A stretch of DNA of 64,000 nucleotides from Acetoanaerobium noterae (GTDB lineage: Bacteria; Bacillota; Clostridia; Peptostreptococcales; Filifactoraceae). This document shows, piece by piece, positions 56,023-64,000 of the stretch. The stretch's first letter is position 1. The number at the start of each line of letters is the position of its first letter. The stretch covers positions 20,489 to 84,488 of the forward strand of contig NZ_FUYN01000007.1 in NCBI RefSeq assembly GCF_900168025.1, written 5' to 3'. The notes beneath the pieces were generated by a model. That model saw only the letters and a list, made by a program, of their open reading frames with translations, was not told the DNA's origin and did no database searches. A program made the position numbers and the translations under genes.

Positions 56023-57570
56023 TTGGCATTATTTAATGAATTAGGATTACAAGAAGAATTATTAAAAGCAGTACTTGATATGGGTTTTGACAGTCCAACC
56101 CCAATTCAAGAGCAAATCATTCCACTTGCTATGCAAGGGATAGACTTAATAGGACAAGCACAGACTGGTACTGGTAAGACAGCAGCGTTTGGAATACCTC
56201 TACTTAGCAAAATCGAAAAAGACAATAAAGCAGTTCAGGCGCTTATACTTGCACCGACAAGAGAACTTGCTCTTCAGGTATCTCAAGAGATAAACAGACT
56301 AGCAAAATACAAAAACGTAGAAGCTATTGCAATCTATGGTGGAGAAGATATAGGCAAGCAAATCAGAGGCCTAAAAAAGAACCCTCAAATAGTAGTTGCT
56401 ACTCCAGGTAGATTTATGGACCATATGAGAAGAAATACTATAAATCTAGCAAATATACAAACAGTAATTTTAGATGAAGCAGATGAAATGCTTAGCATGG
56501 GTTTTATTGAAGACATAGAAACCATACTTCAGGAAGTACCTTCAGAAAGACAAACTCTTCTATTTTCAGCTACTATGCCTAAAAGAATTCAAGCAGTTTC
56601 TCAAAAATTCATGAAAAGCCCACAAACTGTAGCAGTAAAAAATAAAACTATGACTGTTGATACAATAGAGCAGAGATATTTGGATTTAAAGGAAAAAGAT
56701 AAGTTCGATGCACTTTGCAGACTTATGGATATTCACTGTCCTGAGCTATCTATTATATTTGGTCGTACAAAGCGTAGAGTAGATGAATTATCAGAAGCGC
56801 TTAGCATAAGAGGCTACGATGTAGAAGGTATTCATGGAGATATGAAGCAAGAAAGAAGAGAAAAAGTACTTCGTAAATTTAAAAGAGGAAGTATTAAGAT
56901 TCTAGTTGCTACAGATGTTGCGGCAAGAGGACTAGATATAAGCGGAGTAAGTCATGTATTTAACTTTGACCTGCCTCAAGACCCTGAAAGCTATGTTCAT
57001 AGAATAGGAAGAACGGGAAGAGCAGGACAAAAAGGTATATCTTTTACTTTTGTAACACCTAGAGAAAGAGAATACCTAGAGCTTATCGAAGATACTACTA
57101 AAAGCAAGATGCTAAAGCAGCATGTACCTAGTATAGGTGATGCAAAAGACGCTAGATATCGTCAAGCAGCTCAAAAACTAATAGGGATAGCAGAAAGTGC
57201 TAAAACTCATGATTTAGAAGAAGCAGCTCAGAAATTACTAGAAGAATACGATGCAGTAAAACTGGTATCGGCTGCCTTAAAAATGGTTACAAAGCAGTCA
57301 AGTGATGCGCCGGTTACACTTACTGACGAAAGTCCAGTACGTATGAAGAAAAAACCTATGAAATCATCAGGTTCAAGATATTCAAAGGATTCTAAACCAG
57401 GATCGGGATCTTCATCATACAAGGGTAAAGGAAAGAGTTATTCAAACTCTTCGAAAAAATATCCAGCATCTAAAAGCCAAGGCTCAAGTAAAACTGAAAG
57501 AGCTGAAAAAAGTGATAACTACAGAAAAAGAAAAACTTCACATAATCACAGTAACAAAACTACAATTTAA
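56023..57570 (+). CDS. DEAD-box ATP-dependent RNA helicase (CshA-like)
   Basis: RNA helicase of 515 aa. The Q motif (GFDSPTPIQEQIIP), Walker A AQTGTGKT (~46-53), DEAD box LDEADEML, SATMP, and the C-terminal HRIGRTGRAG are in order. The last ~75 residues are a basic Ser/Gly/Lys-rich tail, common in RNA-binding DEAD-box proteins. The start is TTG 56023, with AAAAGGAG upstream. CshA-type helicases act in mRNA decay and cold adaptation, which fits the adjacent cold-shock gene. Confidence 0.94.
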   Translation: MALFNELGLQEELLKAVLDMGFDSPTPIQEQIIPLAMQGIDLIGQAQTGTGKTAAFGIPLLSKIEKDNKAVQALILAPTRELALQVSQEINRLAKYKNVEAIAIYGGEDIGKQIRGLKKNPQIVVATPGRFMDHMRRNTINLANIQTVILDEADEMLSMGFIEDIETILQEVPSERQTLLFSATMPKRIQAVSQKFMKSPQTVAVKNKTMTVDTIEQRYLDLKEKDKFDALCRLMDIHCPELSIIFGRTKRRVDELSEALSIRGYDVEGIHGDMKQERREKVLRKFKRGSIKILVATDVAARGLDISGVSHVFNFDLPQDPESYVHRIGRTGRAGQKGISFTFVTPREREYLELIEDTTKSKMLKQHVPSIGDAKDARYRQAAQKLIGIAESAKTHDLEEAAQKLLEEYDAVKLVSAALKMVTKQSSDAPVTLTDESPVRMKKKPMKSSGSRYSKDSKPGSGSSSYKGKGKSYSNSSKKYPASKSQGSSKTERAEKSDNYRKRKTSHNHSNKTTI

Positions 57571-57587
57571 ATAGTAAACTGGCTGAC

Positions 57588-57630
57588 AAGGCGTGCTGAT
57601 ATCCGTAGGGTAAGAGGACGCCTTTTATAT
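57588..57630 (+). terminator. Hairpin after helicase gene, probable terminator
   Basis: AAGGCGT (57588-57594) pairs with ACGCCTT (57618-57624), followed by TTATATT. It shares blocks AAGGCGT, TCCG, GTAAGAGGA and GCCTTTT with the csp terminator. The rest of the gap up to 57872 is AT-rich with no gene seen. Confidence 0.6.
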
Positions 57631-57872
57631 TGGAAAAAATTATCAAAATAACAAACAATAAGCGATTACGTTAAATCATTGGAGTTCTTAATGCGGACAC
57701 AAGGATTATTTAGATAGATAAATAGATATTTATTTGCCTAGAATATTTGCAATATTGCTAATTTGCTCAATTTTATGCAAGTTTTGCTTGAGTTAGCAAT
57801 AATTTACATATATTATTATAGATAAGATAAGTATAAATCCCTAAAACTACAATCATGAGGAGCCTATAATTC

Positions 57873-59792
57873 ATGTATTCAAAACAGAGAATGAAATTGC
57901 TAGAGGTAGCTTTGGACTTTGTTCCTGAACCTATATTTGCAATAGATTTAGATAAAAAAGTCATCCTTTGGAATAAAGCAATGGAAGAACTTTTTGGCGT
58001 GGAAAGAAAAGATATTCTAGGTAAAGGGGATTATGAATATTCATATATATTTTATAAAGAAAGAAGACCGACTCTTATAGATTTGGTTTTAGAGCCAAAT
58101 GAGGAGTGCGAAAATTTATATAAAAATTTTAAGAGGTATCCAAGTGGCGATATAGAAGGAGAATCCTATATAAAGGAAAAGGGTTATTATGACTGGGGTA
58201 AGGCATCTAAAATCTTAGATGATGAAGGAAATGTCATAGGAGCTATAACAATATCCAGAGATATGAGTAATTATCGCAGAATCCAAGCAGAGATGGATGA
58301 CAATAAGAGAAGATATGAAGTTCTATTTGAGAATAGTCCTGATGCAATTGCTTATTTAGATTCTCTTCACAGAGTTGTAGATATAAATTTAAGCTTTACA
58401 AGTATATTCGGATATACTCTAGATGAATGTAAAGGCAAAGACTTAGATGAGATAGTTTCTAAAGAAGGTAGAAGTGAAGAAGCAAAAGCTATAACCAAGG
58501 TGCTTTTTGAAAAAGGAGACGTTAAACAAAAAGTAGTAAGATATACTAAGGATTCAAAACCTATAGATGTACAAGCTAGAGGAATCCTAGTAAAAAATGA
58601 GGATGCAGTAATAGGCGCTTATGGAATGTACACAGATATAAGAGAGCTTTTAAAAAAAGAAATAGAGCTTCAGGAGATAAATGAAGAGCTAGAAGCCTCA
58701 AATCAAGAACTAGAGGCAGCGCTCAATCAGCTAAAAGCAGCAGAGGCTGAGCTTAGATATCAATATGAAAAGCTAGAATACATGCTTTATCATGATCAGC
58801 TTACAGGAGTGTATGACAGAATTTCTTACGATAAATGCATTAAGCAGGTTGATGTAAAAAGCAATCTGCCACTTACTATAATAATTTCTGATTTGAATGG
58901 TCTAAAGCTTGTAAATGATGCATTTGGACTTAAAACAGGAGATAAGCTATTGAAAAGAATAGCTAGGATATTGAAGAAGAACTGTCCAGAAGACTCTAAA
59001 ATTGTAAGAGTTGGGGGAGATGAGTTTTCTATTTTACTTCCTAAAACCGATGAGTTTTTAGCAAATGAAATAATAGAAAAAATAAAATCAGATATAGAAA
59101 AAGTAAAAATAGAAGCTCTTAAGCTGTCTATGTCTTTTGGGAGCTGTACCAAATATAATAAGAAGCAAAATATTTACGAGATTCATTCTAATGCGGAAGA
59201 CAAGATGAATAGAATGAAGCTTTTTGAATCGCCTAGCATGAGAGGCAGAACTATATCCACAATAATCAAAACTCTACATGAAAAAAATACTAGAGAAGAA
59301 CAGCACTCTCATAGAGTTTCAGAGCTATGTGTAAAGATGGGAATGGTAATGGGACTTCCATCAGCGGATATTCAAGAGCTTAAAACCGTAGGGCTACTTC
59401 ATGATATAGGTAAGATTGGTATAGAGGAAAGTATACTAAATAAACCAGGAAGGCTTACAGAAGAAGAAATGACACAAATGAAAAAGCATCCTGAGATAGG
59501 ATATAGAATTCTGAGCTCGGTAAATGATATGGCAGAAATGGCAAATTATGTTTTAGCTCATCATGAGAGAATAGATGGGAAAGGCTATCCTAAAGGTCTA
59601 AAAGGTATGGAAATACCTCTTCAAGCTAGAATAATTGCCATAGCAGACGCATATGATGCGATGACTAGTCATAGATCATACAGAACAGCGATGAGTGAAA
59701 AGGAAGCTATTGCTGAGCTTTTGAAGTCAGCAGGAGCTCAACTTGACTCGTATTTGGTGGATGTATTTGTGAACAGGGTGATTAGACGATAA
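57873..59792 (+). CDS. PAS-PAS-GGDEF-HD-GYP c-di-GMP turnover protein
   Basis: Soluble sensor (639 aa). Two PAS domains (~10-140, ~150-265) precede a coiled coil (~265-305), GGDEF (~310-440; catalytic RVGGDEF at ~377-384) and C-terminal HD-GYP phosphodiesterase (~460-635; LLHDIGKIGI and HHERIDGKGYPKGLKG are the diagnostic HD and GYP motifs). Cyclase and phosphodiesterase motifs are both intact, so either or both activities may work. The I-site RxxD is not visible before GGDEF. ATG 57873 has GAGGAG upstream. Confidence 0.92.
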   Translation: MYSKQRMKLLEVALDFVPEPIFAIDLDKKVILWNKAMEELFGVERKDILGKGDYEYSYIFYKERRPTLIDLVLEPNEECENLYKNFKRYPSGDIEGESYIKEKGYYDWGKASKILDDEGNVIGAITISRDMSNYRRIQAEMDDNKRRYEVLFENSPDAIAYLDSLHRVVDINLSFTSIFGYTLDECKGKDLDEIVSKEGRSEEAKAITKVLFEKGDVKQKVVRYTKDSKPIDVQARGILVKNEDAVIGAYGMYTDIRELLKKEIELQEINEELEASNQELEAALNQLKAAEAELRYQYEKLEYMLYHDQLTGVYDRISYDKCIKQVDVKSNLPLTIIISDLNGLKLVNDAFGLKTGDKLLKRIARILKKNCPEDSKIVRVGGDEFSILLPKTDEFLANEIIEKIKSDIEKVKIEALKLSMSFGSCTKYNKKQNIYEIHSNAEDKMNRMKLFESPSMRGRTISTIIKTLHEKNTREEQHSHRVSELCVKMGMVMGLPSADIQELKTVGLLHDIGKIGIEESILNKPGRLTEEEMTQMKKHPEIGYRILSSVNDMAEMANYVLAHHERIDGKGYPKGLKGMEIPLQARIIAIADAYDAMTSHRSYRTAMSEKEAIAELLKSAGAQLDSYLVDVFVNRVIRR

Positions 59793-59913
59793 TTTCTAAT
59801 CTTATTTTAATCTTTCTCTAATATTCATCTAAGACTTTGAGTGTATTCTTAATATCATAGAAGCTTTGGTAATGCATTTTGATTTAAGAATTAATTTTAA
59901 AGGAGAATATGAG

Positions 59914-60357
59914 ATGAAAATAACTTTAGAACAAATTGATTTAGTAAGAAAAAGAACAAATGCTAGCTATAAAGAAGCGAAAGAAGCTTTAGAGCGTTTT
60001 GATGGGGATGTAGTTGAGGCTCTTGCGTATCTAGATGAGTCAGGAAAAGCTCCGAAAACTGAGTTTGGTTCAAGAAGAGCTTTTATGGATAAAGTTCGAG
60101 ACCTTATTCATAAAGGAAATATAACAAAATTTTTAGTTACCAAAGATTCTAAAACTGTACTCAACATACCGCTTAATCTAGTAATTATTCTTGCATTAGT
60201 TGGAAATTATGTATTTGCAGCGGCACTTCTAATTGCCTTGGTGCTTGGATACAAGTTCAATATAGTTTCGCCAAATGAACAAAACAATATGTCAGTAGTT
60301 CCTAAAAACCCAGAAAGCCCAGTTCAAAATCAATCATCAAACAATGAGAACCAATAA
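59914..60357 (+). CDS. DUF4342 membrane protein with UBA-like N-terminus
   Basis: Protein of 147 aa. The N-terminal ~45 residues (ITLEQIDLVRKRTNASYKEAKEALERFDGDVVEALAYLDE) match the UBA/TS-N fold. A DUF4342 middle follows with one or two membrane helices (~85-125, LVIILALVGNYVFAAALLIALVLGYKF) and a polar tail. The function is unknown. The frame is open to 59866, but AAAGGAGAAT supports ATG 59914. It lies upstream of a two-component system but has its own terminator. Confidence 0.8.
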   Translation: MKITLEQIDLVRKRTNASYKEAKEALERFDGDVVEALAYLDESGKAPKTEFGSRRAFMDKVRDLIHKGNITKFLVTKDSKTVLNIPLNLVIILALVGNYVFAAALLIALVLGYKFNIVSPNEQNNMSVVPKNPESPVQNQSSNNENQ

Positions 60358-60417
60358 GGACTGATAATAAATAGAGAGATTTTAGACTAAATAATTTTTA
60401 ATCTAGAATATAGTATC

Positions 60418-60460
60418 AAAAAGTCTTCGATACAGTTAAATGTATTTGGAGGCTTTTTTT
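60418..60460 (+). terminator. Rho-independent terminator
   Basis: AAGTCTTCGATACA pairs, with several G-T pairs, with TGTATTTGGAGGCTT, followed by a T-run. It separates the DUF4342 gene from the two-component operon. Confidence 0.8.
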
Positions 60461-60532
60461 ATAAAAATTTCCCAATTAAGCCTGTTATTAAAGTATAATT
60501 AAGTTAAAATATGGGTTTTAGGGGTGGTATCG

Positions 60533-61228
60533 TTGCCTGATAAGAAAATACTAATCATTGAGGACGAATACAATATAGCGAGATTTTTGCAGCTAGAGCT
60601 AGAGCATGAGGGGTATGAAGTGGGGATTTCACACGATGGAAGAGAAGGCTTGGACAAAGCATGCAGTGATTATTTTGACTTGCTGATTTTAGATGTAATG
60701 TTACCTTCTTTAAATGGAGTTGAAGTACTTCGAAGACTCAGGCAAAAATCGGATATGCCAGTTGTTATGCTAACTGCAAAGGATGAAATGAATGATAAAA
60801 TTTTAGGTCTAGATATTGGCGCAGATGATTATATGACAAAGCCATTTGCAATTGAAGAGCTTTTAGCGAGAATAAGAGTTATATTTAAAAGAGTGGACAA
60901 TTACAAAGCTAGCAAACCTCAAAATGATTCTATACTAAGAATTAAAGGGGTTAATCTAGACATCGACAGATACACTGTAACCTATAAAGAAAAAAATATA
61001 GATTTGACTAAAAGAGAATTTGAGCTCTTAAAATATATGATGCAAAATAAAAATCTGGTAATTACAAGAGAAATGATTTTAGCTAAAGTGTGGGGATACG
61101 AATATATGGGAGATACAAATGTAGTGGATGTATATATTCGGTATCTTCGAAGTAAAATTGACGACCAATTTGGAATCAAGTTAATCCATACTATTAGAGG
61201 AGTTGGATATCAAATAAAAGATGAATAA
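60533..61228 (+). CDS. OmpR/PhoB-family response regulator
   Basis: DNA-binding response regulator (231 aa). The receiver domain has acidic pocket residues IIEDE, the phosphoacceptor Asp54 (LLILDVMLP), Thr in MLTAKDE and Lys in YMTKPF. The C-terminal winged helix (~130-228) carries LTKREFELLKYMMQNKNLVITREMIL and DVYIRYLRSKID. AGGGGTGG before TTG 60533 supports this start over the GTG at 60524. The gene overlaps its kinase by 8 bases. Confidence 0.95.
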   Translation: MPDKKILIIEDEYNIARFLQLELEHEGYEVGISHDGREGLDKACSDYFDLLILDVMLPSLNGVEVLRRLRQKSDMPVVMLTAKDEMNDKILGLDIGADDYMTKPFAIEELLARIRVIFKRVDNYKASKPQNDSILRIKGVNLDIDRYTVTYKEKNIDLTKREFELLKYMMQNKNLVITREMILAKVWGYEYMGDTNVVDVYIRYLRSKIDDQFGIKLIHTIRGVGYQIKDE

Positions 61229-62402
61229 TATAAAATCGATATTTAAGGGAATATATAAAGTTATAATTTTGACTTCAAAGGTTATACTATATATTTTTTC
61301 AACTTTGTCAAAAGTATTAATAAGTTTAAGAGATGGTTTTATAAACAGACTTAGATTTTCTATACATTTAAAGCTTATGCTGAGCTATTTATGGACATTT
61401 ACCTTAGTTTTTTCAGTACAAGCTGGGGTTGTAATTCTAGGCTTATATCTTTCCTTGCCAGAAGAGCAATTTATAAGTCATATAAATCTAATTAAAGAAT
61501 CTCTTATTATATCCGGGCTTATCTGTGCTGGATTAGTTCTACTGCTTGCTAGAAAGTCATCAAAAAAATTAATTGAGCCAATAGATCAAATGAATTACGC
61601 AGTTAAAAATATTACCATTGATGATTTATCAACTAGACTAGATATATCTGGAGCAAAGGATGAGCTAAAAGATCTGGCGCATACCTTTAATAATATGATG
61701 GATAAAATAGAGTATTCTGTAGAGCTTCAGAATCAATTTGTATCAGATGCATCTCATGAGCTAAGAACACCAATATCTGTAATAAAGGGATATACTGACT
61801 TACTCGACAGATGGGGAAAGAACGATCCGGAAGTGTTGGATGAATCTATAGATGCTATAAAAAACGAAACCGAGCAAATGAAGTCAATGATTGAAAAATT
61901 ACTTTTTCTTGCTAGAGGAGACAAAAAATCTTCTCATATTGAAAAAAACGAGTTTGAGCTAAATGAGCTAATTGAGGAAATTTACAAAGAGACTAAGCTG
62001 ATTGCCCCTAATCACAACGTTGTTTTAGGAGAAAATGAAGCTATTCATATAACAGCGGACAGAAATCTAATCAAGGAAGCTATAAGAGTTTTTGTTGAAA
62101 ATAGTGTTAAGTACACAAAAGAAGGCGGACTAATAGAGCTTGGGCTTCATTATGAGGAGCCCTATGCAGTTATAACAGTAAAAGACACTGGATTAGGAAT
62201 AGCCAAGAAGGACTTGTCGAGGATATTTGACAGATTTTACAGGACTGATGAATCAAGAAATAAAAGCAGTGGAGGAGCTGGGCTTGGACTTTCTATTGCA
62301 AAGTGGATAGCAGAAGAGCACAAAGGAAAGCTAACGGTAACGAGTGAGCTAGGTAAGGGTAGTCAATTTAATATCTTGCTTTTGGCAAGTAAGGAAAAAT
62401 AG
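61221..62402 (+). CDS. Membrane sensor histidine kinase
   Basis: Sensor kinase (393 aa). Two to three N-terminal membrane helices (~8-35, ~55-85, ~95-115) leave only a short external loop, so it may sense the membrane itself or a partner. A HAMP linker (~115-165) is followed by the H-box SDASHELRTPISVIKGY (phospho-His ~179), the N box ENSVKYTKEGG, DTGLGIAKKDL and a GAGLGLSIAKWIAEEH G box. It is paired with the overlapping response regulator gene. The signal is unknown. Confidence 0.93.
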   Translation: MNNIKSIFKGIYKVIILTSKVILYIFSTLSKVLISLRDGFINRLRFSIHLKLMLSYLWTFTLVFSVQAGVVILGLYLSLPEEQFISHINLIKESLIISGLICAGLVLLLARKSSKKLIEPIDQMNYAVKNITIDDLSTRLDISGAKDELKDLAHTFNNMMDKIEYSVELQNQFVSDASHELRTPISVIKGYTDLLDRWGKNDPEVLDESIDAIKNETEQMKSMIEKLLFLARGDKKSSHIEKNEFELNELIEEIYKETKLIAPNHNVVLGENEAIHITADRNLIKEAIRVFVENSVKYTKEGGLIELGLHYEEPYAVITVKDTGLGIAKKDLSRIFDRFYRTDESRNKSSGGAGLGLSIAKWIAEEHKGKLTVTSELGKGSQFNILLLASKEK

Positions 62403-62475
62403 TTGTTTCCATTGCCTATAAAAAGAGTATATTAAGAAAAATAACCTGTTTTTTATGAGTGAGGAGGGGACGATA

Positions 62476-63486
62476 TTGCTTCAATTCGACTATAAAAACG
62501 ATTTTTCTGGAGTGCTTTATGTTACTAAAGATAAAGAGTGTATTCTTGAAAAAGCTTATGGCTACGCTGAAAAAGGTTTAAAAGTAAGGAATTTTGTACT
62601 TACTAGATTTGGCGTGGCTTCTGGAGGCAAGCTTTTTACTGCTGTTGGAATATTGAAATTAGCAGAAAAGGGGAATCTTAATTTAAGTGACGAAATTTTA
62701 AAGTATATTCCTGAACTTCCAGAGTCATTTAAAGGAGTAACCTTGCATCATTTACTTACTCATACCTCTGGAATAGGTGATTATTTTGATGAATATGCTC
62801 AGGAAAGCTACAGTAACTTATGGAATTCTATTCCTATGTATAAAATGGAAAATCCTATAGATTTTCTTCCTATGATTTTAAATAAGGATAAAATTTTTAA
62901 TCCTGGTGAAAAATTTAGATACAACAATGCTGGCTATATTCTGCTTGGCTTAGCCATTGAAAGAGTATCGGGACTTTCCTATAAGGACTATATAAAGAAT
63001 TCTATTTTTAATCCTTGCAAAATGTCGGACTCTGGCTATTTCAAAATGAATATGCTACCTCCAAGAACTGCTTATGGATATATAAAGCTTGAAGATGGAA
63101 ACTTTAGAAATAATATTTACGATTTGCCTATAATTGGAGGGCCAGATGGCGGAGTGTATGTTACAGCTGTGGATATGGCGAAATTTTGGCAAGAGCTACT
63201 AACCTTTGAATTATTAAGTGAGGATTTTACGAAAGAGCTTTTTAAAATTCATTCAGATACAGATAATGAAGGCATAGGTTTTGGATATGGAATTTGGATA
63301 GAGCATAAAAATTATGAGGTTAAGAAATATTTTTTACAAGGTTATGACCCTGGTGTCAACTTTAGAATGGTTTATTATTTAGAAACGGATGTTTTAGTTT
63401 TAGCTCTTTCGAATGAAGATACAGGAACTAAGGAAGCTTGCGAAGCTATTGAAAAAACCCTTATAGAAGAATTTCAAGCTGTTTAA
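62476..63486 (+). CDS. Serine hydrolase, beta-lactamase family (class C-like fold)
   Basis: Serine hydrolase of 336 aa in the penicillin-binding/beta-lactamase clan. Catalytic SxxK is SGGK (Ser49, Lys52), the Tyr-x-Asn triad motif is YNNAGY (~148), and the LLTHTSGIGDY signature is present. No signal peptide is seen, so it is probably cytoplasmic and unlikely to be a cell-wall enzyme. GAGGAGGGG supports TTG 62476 over ATG 62455. The substrate (esters or peptides) is unknown. Confidence 0.88.
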   Translation: MLQFDYKNDFSGVLYVTKDKECILEKAYGYAEKGLKVRNFVLTRFGVASGGKLFTAVGILKLAEKGNLNLSDEILKYIPELPESFKGVTLHHLLTHTSGIGDYFDEYAQESYSNLWNSIPMYKMENPIDFLPMILNKDKIFNPGEKFRYNNAGYILLGLAIERVSGLSYKDYIKNSIFNPCKMSDSGYFKMNMLPPRTAYGYIKLEDGNFRNNIYDLPIIGGPDGGVYVTAVDMAKFWQELLTFELLSEDFTKELFKIHSDTDNEGIGFGYGIWIEHKNYEVKKYFLQGYDPGVNFRMVYYLETDVLVLALSNEDTGTKEACEAIEKTLIEEFQAV

Positions 63487-63520
63487 ATATAATGAAAATT
63501 TAGTAAAAAAATCAAATTCA

Positions 63521-63560
63521 AAAATGATTATCCACAAATTTTATGTGAATAATCATTTTT
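63521..63560 (+). terminator. Terminator after serine hydrolase
   Basis: AAAATGATTAT..CACA pairs with TGTG..ATAATCATTTT, followed by a T-run. Both arms also contain DnaA-box matches. Confidence 0.75.
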
Positions 63561-63619
63561 ATTTTTACGGAAATATTGATTTTTAAACCTGTAGATAAGT
63601 TTGTGGATAATGTGGATAA
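63528..63619. repeat. Cluster of DnaA boxes upstream of rRNA operon
   Basis: Four matches to TTATNCACA lie in 92 bases: TTATCCACA at 63528-63536 (plus); and on the minus strand 63544-63552, 63602-63610 and 63611-63619, the last two in direct tandem. A fifth with one mismatch lies at 63590-63598. The first two form the arms of the preceding terminator. Confidence 0.75.
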
Positions 63620-63663
63620 CTATCATTGAGATATACTTTAAAAAAAACTTTTAAAAAAGTGTT

Positions 63664-63692
63664 GACGATTAATTAGGGGCATGATATATTAA
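63664..63692 (+). promoter_or_regulatory. rRNA operon promoter
   Basis: TTGACG (63664-63669), a 17-base spacer and TATATT (63687-63692), preceded by an A/T-rich UP-like tract. The leader (63693-63866) contains two CCTC..GAGG hairpins and a CTTTGAAAACTGGATAG-type antitermination region common before Firmicutes 16S genes. Confidence 0.85.
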
Positions 63693-63866
63693 TACATGTC
63701 CTCAGCGAGAGGGCAAAACGAAAAGCCTCGAAAGAGGAAATACGAATTAATAGATGAACTTTGAAAACTGGATAGTAAACCATAAATAGTTTTTAATTTC
63801 GATTAAAAACCACACCATTTATGAACAACAACCAAGTCAGTAAATTTTTACTGAGACAAGGATTAT

Positions 63867-64000
<134 letters not shown>

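Overview
The window is a chromosomal segment of an AT-rich, low-GC Gram-positive anaerobe. Several things point to the class Clostridia, probably near Peptostreptococcaceae (Acetoanaerobium/Clostridium sticklandii-like). These are strong AGGAGG ribosome binding sites with about seven TTG starts, canonical sigma-A promoters, a V-type ATPase operon, Rex, a NuoE/NuoF-type flavin-bifurcating enzyme, an abundant 2[4Fe-4S] ferredoxin, NADP-type glutamate dehydrogenase, and a gene decoded with selenocysteine. The 16S fragment at the right edge is typical Firmicutes sequence but has an enlarged V1 region. The genus is an inference. I see no mobile elements, CRISPR arrays or tRNA genes.

Layout. 1-7087: V-type ATPase operon I-K-F-E-A-B-D, cut at the left edge and lacking subunit C in the visible part. 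7188-12668: hpf, secA, prfB (with a programmed +1 frameshift) and a DegV protein. 12826-17787: motility block (YaaR, a giant FliK-like protein, an FlhB-C-like protein, flagellin, FliS), with sigma-D-type promoters. 17833-23879: Tex, an FMN-riboswitch-controlled riboflavin importer (ribU) with a Fur-like palindrome over its promoter, and the t6A cluster tsaE-tsaB-rimI-tsaD. 23884-41480: three different ABC-F ATPases, rex, a three-gene NuoE/NuoF/GltD-NuoG fusion complex resembling the Sporomusa-type Nfn (Stn), gdhA, ferredoxin, a nitroreductase and an M3 oligopeptidase. 41645-47723: a NERD-HRDC protein, a membrane zinc-ribbon protein and two paralogous membrane diguanylate cyclases, one ending in a hemerythrin oxygen-binding domain. 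47828-52826: an ABC importer of unknown substrate and an aconitase-family hydratase. 52933-55338: a selenocysteine-containing glutaredoxin whose frame is interrupted by an in-frame UGA, a DUF134 regulator, an Mrp/NBP35 ATPase and an FmdE protein. 55721-63486: cold-shock protein, DEAD-box helicase, a GGDEF/HD-GYP protein, a DUF4342 protein, a two-component system and a serine hydrolase. 63528-64000: a cluster of DnaA boxes, an rRNA promoter and the start of a 16S gene.

How the genes work together. Most of the block is housekeeping (ATPase, Sec export, translation, t6A) joined to fermentative redox metabolism. Rex senses NADH/NAD+. The NuoEF/GltD-like complex probably equilibrates NADH, NADPH and ferredoxin pools. 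Ferredoxin and GDH are divergently transcribed next to it, and the riboflavin importer supplies flavin. Three proteins make or degrade c-di-GMP, alongside flagellin and an oxygen-sensing module, which suggests motility control by redox or oxygen. The best hidden item is the selenocysteine glutaredoxin: it has its own promoter, RBS, stem-loop after the UGA and terminator, yet ordinary ORF calling breaks it.
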